From the NCBI GenBank assembly GCA_910587635.1, contig CAJUNB010000040.1:62001-126000 (forward strand): DNA of 64,000 bases, read 5' to 3'. This document shows positions 50,469 to 58,039 of the stretch, in pieces. Both the position numbers and the translations under genes were made by a program. Under the pieces are notes generated by a model. That model saw only the letters and a list, made by a program, of their open reading frames with translations, ran no database searches and was not told the origin of the DNA. This stretch comes from an uncultured Lachnospiraceae bacterium (GTDB lineage Bacteria; Bacillota; Clostridia; Lachnospirales; Lachnospiraceae). Position 1 is the first letter of the stretch, and every line of letters begins with the position of its first letter.

Positions 50469-51932
50469 ATGAATAATCAAACAGAGGAAAACTTCAGTTT
50501 TTGTCCGAAATGCGGCTCTCTGATGGAGAATGGCGTCTGCCCGGAATGTTCCAGAAAGGGGCAGCAGGGGGTATACTCTTCACGGAACTGGCCGGGAGAG
50601 GCGATTTTGCAGAGTCAGGATGAGGATGGAACCGGACAGGAAAACCGGGGACAATCAGAACAGAACTGGAATGACCTAAATCAGGGTCAGTGGAATCCAA
50701 ATCAGTCCTGTCAGAATCAGGGCCAGCCATACCAGAACTGGGGCCAACAGGACCCGAATCAGCCATACCAGAACTGGAACGGGCAAAGTCCAAACCAGCC
50801 CTGTCAGAATCAGGGCCAGCAGGACCCGAATCAGCCATACCAGAACTGGAGCGGGCAAAATCCAAACCAGCCCTATCAGAACTGGGGCCAGCAGGACCCG
50901 AGTCAGTCTTGGCAAAACTGGAACGGCCAGAGCCAGGGACAATCCTATCAGAACTGGCAGGGAGGCCAGCAGAACCAGTATTATGGCCAGCAGCCGTACC
51001 AGGGACAAAATTATAACAATTACAATCCCTATATGAAACCGAAGAAAGACAATAAAGTATGGATTATCGTAGGAGTAACGATCGGTATCATATTTTTATT
51101 TCTCTTTGTTTTTGGCGGATTCTTTTACGGTTATACTATGACCCGGTTAATGAGTACGACTGATTATATGGGAGGGGAATATGGGGACTACAGGGACTAT
51201 GGACGTGACAGTGATAACAGTGATGACAGATATACAGATGATGACGGAGATGTGAGTCCGGGGGAGGATGAGGATTATGTGCCTTCTCCCGAAGATGAGT
51301 ATTATTACGGACCGTGTAATGCGATCGATGAGAGTGTAGGGTATTCTTTTGTAACAAAATCTTATACAAATGAAGATCCTGACAATGATATTGATATTAT
51401 AGTCAATTATGTGGAACTGAAAGGGGACGATATTCCGAATATCGACAACCTGAACGAAGCGCTGGAATCGGTAGCCCTCTACTATGCCGTAGATTTTCCC
51501 CAGTATTATGGAGAATATGGAAACAGTTATGCGGTCTATAATACGGCCTATGTTACCTACAATGATGAAGATATTGTCAGCATCGTAATGGATGAATATG
51601 TCGTAATGGATGACGAATATCATGTGGATCTGTACGCCATCAATATTGATGTAAAAAATGGCGTAATTCTGGACAATGACAGCCTGTTGAAGATTGATGC
51701 GGAGTTTGCAGAAGAATTCCGGGAAAGAAATAATGAACAAAACGGAAATATTGATTATCTGGACTCCATTACAGATGAAGAACTGACATTGACACTTCAG
51801 GACAACACTTCCATGATTGCATATTATACACCTCTTGGAATGGAGGTAGGATTTAACTATGCAGATTATGGTTCTAGCGGATGGCTTACTGTGACATACA
51901 AAGATTACGCAAAATATCAGGATAAATTCTAA
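50469..51932 (+). CDS. Zinc-ribbon, Q/N-repeat, single-pass membrane protein with RsiV-like ectodomain
   Basis: 487 residues from ATG 50469 (GAGGA upstream). Residues 10-32 hold a zinc ribbon (FCPKCGS, GVCPECS). Residues 97-168 are six 12-residue repeats of the form NQPYQNWxGQxP, with similar Q/N-rich sequence before and after. One membrane helix (WIIVGVTIGIIFLFLFVFGG) follows, then a very acidic linker (SDDRYTDDDGDVSPGEDED). The last roughly 190 residues resemble DUF4163/DUF3298 ectodomains. The zinc ribbon and repeats would be cytoplasmic. It may be a sensor or anti-sigma-like protein; no regulator gene adjoins it. Confidence 0.7.
   Translation: MNNQTEENFSFCPKCGSLMENGVCPECSRKGQQGVYSSRNWPGEAILQSQDEDGTGQENRGQSEQNWNDLNQGQWNPNQSCQNQGQPYQNWGQQDPNQPYQNWNGQSPNQPCQNQGQQDPNQPYQNWSGQNPNQPYQNWGQQDPSQSWQNWNGQSQGQSYQNWQGGQQNQYYGQQPYQGQNYNNYNPYMKPKKDNKVWIIVGVTIGIIFLFLFVFGGFFYGYTMTRLMSTTDYMGGEYGDYRDYGRDSDNSDDRYTDDDGDVSPGEDEDYVPSPEDEYYYGPCNAIDESVGYSFVTKSYTNEDPDNDIDIIVNYVELKGDDIPNIDNLNEALESVALYYAVDFPQYYGEYGNSYAVYNTAYVTYNDEDIVSIVMDEYVVMDDEYHVDLYAINIDVKNGVILDNDSLLKIDAEFAEEFRERNNEQNGNIDYLDSITDEELTLTLQDNTSMIAYYTPLGMEVGFNYADYGSSGWLTVTYKDYAKYQDKF
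50757..50972 (+). repeat. Six tandem 36 bp coding repeats
   Basis: Degenerate 36-base units encode 12-residue blocks: NQPYQNWNGQSP, NQPCQNQGQQDP, NQPYQNWSGQNP, NQPYQNWGQQDP, SQSWQNWNGQSQ, GQSYQNWQGGQQ. The copy number could vary by recombination without a frameshift. Confidence 0.9.
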
Positions 51933-51942
51933 ATCCTATAGA

Positions 51943-52106
51943 GGTACCCTCAATGGTCAGGGTCAGAGAGTCGGAAAGAAGTCAATTTTTGTCCCTGCGA
52001 GGCGCTTGATTGACGCGTACTGGACGTACGCGGAAGGAAAGCAACGGAACAGGGGCAAAAATTGGCTCTTCTCCGACCGTGTGTCCCTTTGTCCACTGAG
52101 GGTACC
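51943..52106. repeat. MITE-like long imperfect palindrome
   Basis: Outer arms GGTACCCTCAATGG (51943-51956) and CCACTGAGGGTACC (52093-52106) pair with one mismatch. Inner arms of 26 bases (51970-51995 and 52052-52077) also pair well. The centre holds a perfect CGCGTAC-TGGAC-GTACGCG hairpin (52014-52032). No transposase gene and no clear target duplication are seen. Confidence 0.8.
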
Positions 52107-52289
52107 CCCGGTGAGCAAGTCATATTTTCAGGAAAAATGAGTCAGATACAGCTGTCTGAAAGATGTATCTGGTATATGCCGGGATATAAAGCAGTCAGCG
52201 GCTTGGTATCCCGGGAAAATCTAAGGTTGCTGTCTGTTTTAGGTACAGTAACAATCCGTTTCCTTTTCACAAATTTTCCCATAAAAGAA

Positions 52290-52318
52290 TTGACAAAAAC
52301 AAACAGATGTTTTATTCT
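52290..52318 (+). promoter_or_regulatory. Promoter of recA
   Basis: TTGACA (52290-52295), 17 base spacer, TATTCT (52313-52318), placed 45 bp before the recA start. Confidence 0.75.
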
Positions 52319-52322
52319 ATTA

Positions 52323-52340
52323 ACAGAACTAATGTTCTGT
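52323..52340. promoter_or_regulatory. LexA (SOS) box of recA
   Basis: ACAGAAC-TAAT-GTTCTGT has perfect 7 bp arms and contains GAAC-N4-GTTC, the Gram-positive LexA/DinR site. It lies at the predicted transcription start, so DNA damage should induce recA. Confidence 0.85.
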
Positions 52341-52362
52341 ACAAAAAATAAGGAGAATATCT

Positions 52363-53457
52363 ATGGAAAAAGAAGATAAATTAAAAGCATTGGATGCGGC
52401 GCTGAGCCAGATCGAGCGACAGTATGGAAAAGGTGCCGTTATGAAGCTGGGTGATCCGGGCAGACAGATGAATGTGGAGACCATTCCCACAGGTTCTCTG
52501 AGCCTGGATATTGCACTGGGGCTTGGGGGGATTCCCAAAGGGAGGATTATAGAAATCTATGGACCGGAGTCCAGCGGTAAGACTACCGTCACGCTGCATA
52601 TGATTGCGGAAGTACAGAAAAGAGGCGGTATTGCAGGGTTTATAGATGCGGAGCATGCATTGGACCCGGTATATGCAAAAAATATCGGTGTTGATATTGA
52701 CAATCTGTACATATCCCAGCCGGACAACGGTGAACAGGCGATGGAGATCACAGAGACGATGGTACGTTCCGGGGCTATAGATATCGTCGTAGTGGACTCT
52801 GTTGCAGCGCTTGTGCCGAAGGCGGAGATAGACGGAGATATGGGAGACAGCCATGTGGGGCTGCAGGCAAGGCTGATGTCCCAGGCGCTCAGGAAGTTGA
52901 CAGCAGTTATCAGTAAATCCAACTGCACGGTTATCTTTATCAATCAGCTCCGTGAAAAGATAGGGGTCATGTTTGGCAATCCAGAGACGACTACCGGTGG
53001 CCGGGCGCTGAAGTTTTATTCTTCTGTCCGGCTGGATGTAAGGCGAATTGAGGCTCTGAAGCAGAGCGGAGAAGTGATCGGCAATCGGACAAGGGCAAAA
53101 GTAGTAAAAAATAAAATAGCGCCGCCTTTTAAGGAAGCAGAGTTTGATATTATGTTTGGTAAGGGGATTTCCAAAGAGGGAGATATTCTGGATCTGGCAG
53201 CCGGATGCAACGTTATCAGTAAAAGTGGTTCCTGGTATGCCTACGAAGGCAGCAAGATTGGCCAGGGACGTGAGAATGCAAAACAATATTTAAAAGAAAA
53301 CGCCGCTGTCTGCCTGGAAGTGGAAAATAAAGTCAGGGCGCATTATGGTCTTGGAGACAGGGCGGATGCCGGAACGGCAGATGTGGAAGAAACGACGACC
53401 AGTGAGAATGTTGAAAAGAAAAGTGCGGCAGGGAAAAAGGCTGCGGCAGAGAAGTAA
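52363..53457 (+). CDS. recA: RecA recombinase
   Basis: 364 residues. The start is ALSQIERQYGKGAVMKLG; Walker A is GPESSGKTT; VVDSVAALVPKAEI is the Walker B region and NQLREKIGVMFGNPETTTGG the L2 loop. The tail is rich in Ala, Glu and Lys. It forms filaments on single-stranded DNA for recombination and for LexA self-cleavage. It is followed by recX after 15 bp. Confidence 0.97.
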   Translation: MEKEDKLKALDAALSQIERQYGKGAVMKLGDPGRQMNVETIPTGSLSLDIALGLGGIPKGRIIEIYGPESSGKTTVTLHMIAEVQKRGGIAGFIDAEHALDPVYAKNIGVDIDNLYISQPDNGEQAMEITETMVRSGAIDIVVVDSVAALVPKAEIDGDMGDSHVGLQARLMSQALRKLTAVISKSNCTVIFINQLREKIGVMFGNPETTTGGRALKFYSSVRLDVRRIEALKQSGEVIGNRTRAKVVKNKIAPPFKEAEFDIMFGKGISKEGDILDLAAGCNVISKSGSWYAYEGSKIGQGRENAKQYLKENAAVCLEVENKVRAHYGLGDRADAGTADVEETTTSENVEKKSAAGKKAAAEK

Positions 53458-53472
53458 AAGGCAATATGAGAG

Positions 53473-54099
53473 ATGACAGTGACTGAGATAGAAGAGATAT
53501 CCGGGAAGAGAAGCAGAGTTTTCCTGGATGGCTCCTTTGCCTTTGTGGTGTACAAAGGGGAGCTGCGCAAATATGAGATTGAAAAAGGGAAAGAACTGGA
53601 AGAAGAAGTTCTGGATGAGCTGCAAAATAAGGTACTTCCCAGACGGGCAAAGCTGCGTGCCATGAATCTTCTGAAGAACAGGCAATATACGGAGAAGCAG
53701 CTGACGGACAAGCTGTTGCTGGGAGGCTATAGCCAGGAGATTGCCAGAGTGGCAGTGGACTATGTGAAGTCGTACCGGTATGTAGATGACTACCAGTATG
53801 CTTATGATTATCTCGCCTGTTATATGGAAAGGCGCAGCAGAAAAGAGCTGGAACAGAAGCTGTTACAGAAGGGGATCAGCAGAGAGACGATAGACAGTGC
53901 CGCAGGTGATCTTGCCAGAGACGGCCGTGTTCCCGATGAGGAGGCTCTCCTCCTTGGGCTGCTGGAAAAAAAATATAATAAATATGACGGGAACGGGAAA
54001 ATTTCTGACAGGGAAAAACAACGTATTTTCGCTTATTTCTACCGAAAAGGGTTTTCATCGGAGCTCATAAGGAAGGTTTTGAAAGACACTTTTGCTTGA
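53473..54099 (+). CDS. recX: RecX regulator of RecA
   Basis: 208 residues made of repeated three-helix units (AMNLLKNRQYTEKQLTDKLLLGGYS; RSRKELEQKLLQKGIS; YFYRKGFSSELIRKVL). This architecture and its place directly after recA identify RecX, which caps or limits RecA filaments. The same transcript probably carries both genes. Confidence 0.9.
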   Translation: MTVTEIEEISGKRSRVFLDGSFAFVVYKGELRKYEIEKGKELEEEVLDELQNKVLPRRAKLRAMNLLKNRQYTEKQLTDKLLLGGYSQEIARVAVDYVKSYRYVDDYQYAYDYLACYMERRSRKELEQKLLQKGISRETIDSAAGDLARDGRVPDEEALLLGLLEKKYNKYDGNGKISDREKQRIFAYFYRKGFSSELIRKVLKDTFA

Positions 54100-54124
54100 C
54101 ATAACACTAAATTATGTATAGAAT
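54096..54124 (+). promoter_or_regulatory. Promoter of rny
   Basis: Consensus TTGACA (54096-54101), 17 base spacer, TAGAAT (54119-54124). The -35 box overlaps the recX stop. Confidence 0.75.
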
Positions 54125-54214
54125 TAATGTGTTGTAGTTTTTGACAATTAGGATATGATTATCCTATATCAGATATTTGTACAATGAAAAATAAATAAGG
54201 AGGTGCTCCTGTAC

Positions 54215-55762
54215 ATGCTTGAAGTAGTAATAGCAGTAGTTGTTACGCTTCTGATTGCAGTCCCTGTGTCTGTTGCTGTGGCTACATCTTACCGGAAAAA
54301 GGTAGTGGAGACCAAGATCGGCAATGCAGAGGAAAAGGCAAGAGAGATCATTGATGAAGCTTTGAAGACTGCGGAGACGAAGAAAAGAGAAGGCCTGCTT
54401 GAGATCAAAGAAGAGTCCATTCGTACGAAGAATGAGCTTGACAAGGAAATCAAGGAACGTCGTGCTGAAGTACAGCGCTCTGAAAGAAGAGTCCAGCAGA
54501 AAGAAGAGAACATCGACAAAAAAGCGGATTCGATTGAGAAGAAAGAAGCGGTATTGACTGCCAGAGAAGAAGAGCTGGGAAAGATGAAAGTCGAGATTTC
54601 CAAGCTGAACGAACAAAGAGTACAGGAACTGGAACGAATCTCTGGATTAACCTCCGAACAGGCAAAAGATTATTTGTTAAAAACTGTTGAAGATGAAGTA
54701 AAACATGAAACAGCCATGATGATCAAGGAAATGGAAAGTCGGGCGAAGGAAGAAGCGGACAAGAGGGCAAAGGAGTATGTAGTAACTGCCATTCAGAAAT
54801 GTGCCGCTGATCACGTATCCGAAACGACGATTTCCGTAGTGCAGCTTCCCAACGATGAAATGAAGGGAAGGATTATCGGTAGAGAGGGCAGGAATATCCG
54901 TACCCTTGAAACAATGACTGGTGTGGATCTGATCATTGACGACACGCCGGAAGCAGTTATTTTGTCCGGTTTTGATCCGATCCGCAGAGAGGTTGCCCGC
55001 ATCGCTCTTGAAAAATTGATCGTGGATGGACGAATCCATCCGGCGAGAATCGAAGAGATGGTGGAGAAGGCACAAAAAGAAGTAGAAGTAATGATCAAGG
55101 AGGAAGGAGAGGCCGCTACACTGGAAGTAGGTGTGCATGGTATCCATCCCGAACTTGTAAGATTACTTGGCAAAATGAAGTTCCGAACAAGTTATGGTCA
55201 GAATGCATTAAAGCATTCCATTGAAGTTGCCCAGTTGTCGGGTCTGCTGGCGGCGGAGATGGGATTGGATGTCAGACTTGCAAAGCGCGCCGGGCTGCTC
55301 CATGATATTGGAAAGGCTGTGGATCATGAGATGGAAGGGTCTCATATTCAGTTGGGCGTAGAGCTCTGCAGGAAATACAGGGAAGGTGCTGTTGTGATTA
55401 ACAGTGTAGAGTCGCATCACGGTGATGTAGAGCCCCAGTCCTTAATCGCATGTCTTGTTCAGGCTGCAGATACCATTTCCGCAGCGAGACCGGGTGCAAG
55501 AAGGGAAACCGTAGAAACATATACCAACAGGTTAAAACAGTTAGAAGAATTAACAAACAATTTCAAAGGTGTCGAAAAATCTTTTGCTATTCAGGCAGGT
55601 AGAGAGGTTCGTGTCATGGTAGTTCCAGAGCAGATTTCGGATTCAGACATGGTACTGATGGCACGGGATATTTCCAAACAGATAGAAGCTGAGCTGGAGT
55701 ATCCTGGACAGATCAAGATCAATGTTATCCGCGAATCACGCGTAATTGACTATGCAAAATAG
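54215..55762 (+). CDS. rny: Ribonuclease Y
   Basis: The ATG at 54215 lies ten bases after AAGGAGGT; an upstream GTG would fall inside that site. 515 residues: an N-terminal membrane helix (VVIAVVVTLLIAVPVSVAVA), a long charged coiled coil, a KH domain with GRIIGREGRNIR, and an HD domain with KHSIEVAQLSG and GLLHDIGKAVDHE. It is the membrane-bound endonuclease that starts bulk mRNA decay in Firmicutes. It ends against a converging phage module. Confidence 0.96.
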   Translation: MLEVVIAVVVTLLIAVPVSVAVATSYRKKVVETKIGNAEEKAREIIDEALKTAETKKREGLLEIKEESIRTKNELDKEIKERRAEVQRSERRVQQKEENIDKKADSIEKKEAVLTAREEELGKMKVEISKLNEQRVQELERISGLTSEQAKDYLLKTVEDEVKHETAMMIKEMESRAKEEADKRAKEYVVTAIQKCAADHVSETTISVVQLPNDEMKGRIIGREGRNIRTLETMTGVDLIIDDTPEAVILSGFDPIRREVARIALEKLIVDGRIHPARIEEMVEKAQKEVEVMIKEEGEAATLEVGVHGIHPELVRLLGKMKFRTSYGQNALKHSIEVAQLSGLLAAEMGLDVRLAKRAGLLHDIGKAVDHEMEGSHIQLGVELCRKYREGAVVINSVESHHGDVEPQSLIACLVQAADTISAARPGARRETVETYTNRLKQLEELTNNFKGVEKSFAIQAGREVRVMVVPEQISDSDMVLMARDISKQIEAELEYPGQIKINVIRESRVIDYAK

Positions 55763-55786
55763 TATAGTGTAAAAAATAAGGTAAGA

Positions 55787-55817
55787 AAAGGGTTGAAAAT
55801 AATATTTTCAACCCTTT
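55787..55817. terminator. Bidirectional terminator between rny and the phage module
   Basis: AAAGGGTTGAAAAT and ATTTTCAACCCTTT form a 14 bp stem; T-rich sequence follows on the plus strand (CTATTTTTAT) and on the minus strand (TTATTTTTTAC). It would stop both converging transcripts. Confidence 0.8.
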
Positions 55818-55845
55818 CGCTATTTTTATACAATCGGCTTTTCTC

Positions 55846-56121
55846 TTATTTGCAAGACTTTTCTGTTTCATAAGTATCGTCTGGAACAGCAGTGTATATG
55901 ATCGTATTGTTATCGACAACTCGATAAAAATATCTCATCCTGCTGTGATTCCCCTGAACCTTTAAATTATTTTCGTTTAATTCTTTAAAACCGCTTTTTA
56001 AAAACTGATCTTTCTTTACATCAACGGCAGAGTGAAAGACACATTTCATTCTGCCATTGCCCCATGCGCTCAATGTAACGTCAAATATTTTATCACTGTT
56101 ATGAAATCTAATTTTCTGCAT
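55846..56121 (-). CDS. Small hypothetical phage-module protein
   Basis: The ATG at 56121 follows AAAGGA, giving 91 residues. The sequence KIRFHNSDKIFDVTLSAWGNG and YFYRVVDNNTIIYTAVPDD suggests a small mixed beta fold. I recognise no family. It is the last gene of the module, where lysis or accessory genes often lie. It ends 28 bp from the shared terminator. Confidence 0.6.
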   Translation of the reverse strand: MQKIRFHNSDKIFDVTLSAWGNGRMKCVFHSAVDVKKDQFLKSGFKELNENNLKVQGNHSRMRYFYRVVDNNTIIYTAVPDDTYETEKSCK

Positions 56122-56163
56122 ATTTATAAATCCTTTCTGGTATGTCAAAATGTATGGTAATTG

Positions 56164-56931
56164 CTATAGTTTCATACCGTTAAAATACACTTTGACGACG
56201 TCTTTTCCGTTATATTTCATTTTTTTTAACTTCTCCCCGTTAAAATATATTTTAGGGAAAGCGTATTCCGCAAAGGTTATGGTCACTTGTCCGTCGCCGT
56301 TTCTGACTCCGCTTGAAGTAGTATCTATTTTATTTGTGACAAAAGAAGAATCTATATCCGCTGTCAATGCCAGCCATTGTACGCCGGAGGCATTTGACAG
56401 AGTAGTAGTTCCTCCTCCGGCTCCTCCCTGGGCTGAGCCGGAACCGTCGTGTGCGACGTAGGAAGCGTCGCCGCCTTTCCCTCCGGCGGCAGATATGATG
56501 CGGACGCCGTTACATTGAATGTAGCTTCCGCCGCCTCCTCCACCAGACACGGCTTTCCCACTGTGATCCCATCCTTCATTATCGCACCAGGTTTCTTCTG
56601 TATTTCCGCTTGCGCCGCCGTTCCAGCCTCCGTAGGCGTTTCTTTTATTTTCTTCTCCGATCGCCCCGTTTTCTCCCTGGCCCCCTACACGAATGTTGAG
56701 AACAGTGCCTTCTGCTATGAACGCCGTACTTGCGCGAAGGGAACCGCCTGTTCCGCCGCTGCCTCCGCCTCCCTGGCCGTTTACGCCGGCGGCGCCCCAT
56801 CCGGAGCCGCCTTTTGCTCCATAACAATAAATATTGTAAAAACCTTCGATGGGAGCCGTCCATGTGACATCTGATTTCGTAAGTCCGAAAGATACGCTGT
56901 CTCCGATTTGAGGGTTATCTGTTATAGCCAT
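56164..56931 (-). CDS. Glycine-rich tail adhesin-like protein
   Basis: 255 residues behind GGAGG. Residues 30-190 are dense in glycine (GAKGGSGWGAAG, GGGGSGGTGGSL, SGGGGGGSYIQ, GGKGGDASY) and alternate with short strands such as VLNIRVGGQGENG. This resembles the Pfam glycine-rich domain related to the ALK extracellular region and, more loosely, the polyglycine sandwich of phage S16 gp38 adhesins. The C-terminus repeats a short motif (IYFNGEKLKKM, VYFNGMKL). A receptor-binding tip protein is the best guess. Confidence 0.65.
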   Translation of the reverse strand: MAITDNPQIGDSVSFGLTKSDVTWTAPIEGFYNIYCYGAKGGSGWGAAGVNGQGGGGSGGTGGSLRASTAFIAEGTVLNIRVGGQGENGAIGEENKRNAYGGWNGGASGNTEETWCDNEGWDHSGKAVSGGGGGGSYIQCNGVRIISAAGGKGGDASYVAHDGSGSAQGGAGGGTTTLSNASGVQWLALTADIDSSFVTNKIDTTSSGVRNGDGQVTITFAEYAFPKIYFNGEKLKKMKYNGKDVVKVYFNGMKL

Positions 56932-56968
56932 ATGTATTATTTCCTCCCTATTGATTCCTAAAAAACCG

Positions 56969-57253
56969 TTATACAGAAACTAAGTACAATGTTTTCGTTT
57001 CTTCGTCATAGCGGTCTACCTTTACATTTAACCTGGCGTTGACGGATGCTGCGTCCGGCACCCATCCTTCTTCTGTGACCGTAGAGGAAGTGGTAATTCC
57101 TTTAATCGCCCCCACCTTTGTTTCTAAATTTTCACCGTCGTCCGCATCCACGGATCTGGCGGAAGTGACAAAATTGCACCTTTCCCAAACACGGCTTTTT
57201 TCATCTGTCAAAACTCTGTAAAGGACTCTTTCTTTTATATTTTCCGTTGCCAT
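56969..57253 (-). CDS. Small phage tail-associated protein
   Basis: The ATG at 57253 after AAGGAG gives 94 residues. The start MATENIKERVLYRVLTDEK is helical and the rest is beta-rich (VGAIKGITTSSTVTEEGWVPDA, LNVKVDRYDEE). Similar small proteins occur beside fibre genes in Clostridia phages, but I cannot name a family. It lies between the adhesin gene and another small gene. Confidence 0.6.
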   Translation of the reverse strand: MATENIKERVLYRVLTDEKSRVWERCNFVTSARSVDADDGENLETKVGAIKGITTSSTVTEEGWVPDAASVNARLNVKVDRYDEETKTLYLVSV

Positions 57254-57273
57254 TTTTAAACTCTCCTTTTGCA

Positions 57274-57684
57274 TTATAGTTTGCCTACTTGTTTCCATGT
57301 GTAATTGGATAATTCGTTCCAGGTATAATGGGAAGCGGCGCTCCATGTTCCTATATCGTGTGTATCCGCCTCTGTAGAAGTCCAATGCGTCCCGGCTGCC
57401 GCCGAAGCGGGCTCGCTGGACTGATGCGATACAAGGGGTTCTTTTGGGGGTAATTTCATTAAATAGGTTTCTAGGTTCGCCAAACGTTTTTCAAATAGAT
57501 TTAAAATCCAAGCGCCATAAAAAAATGCCTCTGAATGGTTGAGAAATTCAGAGGCAGATGTATAATCGCTTTTATCCAGCAGCGAATTATAATGTTCCAT
57601 AATTGGAACTTGATCTAAATGGATATCTTGAAAAAATATCCTGTCATCAATATTTTTCGGAAATTTTGTTTCAGTATCTCTCAT
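57274..57684 (-). CDS. Hypothetical phage tail-region protein
   Basis: 136 residues from the ATG at 57684, which overlaps the stop of the preceding gene (ATGA). FFYGAWILNLFEKRLANLETYLMKL includes a short coiled-coil-like helix, and the C-terminus repeats Trp-containing segments (GTHWTSTE, ASHYTWNELS, NYTWKQVG). The repeated YTWxx units may form a small beta structure. No family is recognised. Confidence 0.55.
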   Translation of the reverse strand: MRDTETKFPKNIDDRIFFQDIHLDQVPIMEHYNSLLDKSDYTSASEFLNHSEAFFYGAWILNLFEKRLANLETYLMKLPPKEPLVSHQSSEPASAAAGTHWTSTEADTHDIGTWSAASHYTWNELSNYTWKQVGKL

Positions 57685-58025
57685 GTTAAAATATCCTCTT
57701 TGCAGCCAATCCATACATCGGAAGTCGTCGCCCATTCCGGTTCGTCTTCCAGATAGTATATGCTTTGCTTTTTTGATATTGCAAATATCTGTACATTTCT
57801 GGTGGATTCGTCTATCTCGTTAATGAAATCTGCACCGTGACAATATTTTTGGAGCCGCTCTCTATTTTGCCGGATGATTTCATTCACTTTGTCGTATTTC
57901 CCTTGGGACTGCAATGTTTTAATTTGGTTTATTTCATTTGCGACACTATCGTCGACATCTTTGAAATTATGTAACGCCATAATTTCAAAGGGAAAGTTAC
58001 TGTATTCATGTGTGTAATATGCCAT
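57681..58025 (-). CDS. Hypothetical phage protein with DVWIG C-terminal motif
   Basis: 114 residues with a good ribosome site. The middle is helical (DDSVANEINQIKTLQ, KVNEIIRQNRERLQKY). The C-terminal 35 residues, YYLEDEPEWATTSDVWIG, resemble the end of the partial protein at the right edge of the window (FYRNEEPGYLAENKYDIWIG), suggesting a shared module in tail proteins. Confidence 0.6.
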   Translation of the reverse strand: MAYYTHEYSNFPFEIMALHNFKDVDDSVANEINQIKTLQSQGKYDKVNEIIRQNRERLQKYCHGADFINEIDESTRNVQIFAISKKQSIYYLEDEPEWATTSDVWIGCKEDILT

Positions 58026-58039
58026 CTATATTCTCCTTT

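Larger units (their letters stand above)
51933..52362. other. 430 bp intergenic region before recA
   Basis: It contains a long imperfect palindrome (51943-52106), an unassigned stretch with a GATACA/TGTATC hairpin (about 52145-52170), the recA promoter (52290-52318) and a LexA box (52323-52340). No gene with a credible start or family match is seen. Confidence 0.8.

Noticed and set aside
50757..50972. Regular 36 bp repeats as a CRISPR array
   Set aside because: Units are contiguous, degenerate and in frame with a protein; there are no spacers.
52062..52379. 105-codon open frame in front of recA
   Set aside because: It overlaps the palindrome, promoter, LexA box and recA start and has no ribosome site or protein-like pattern.
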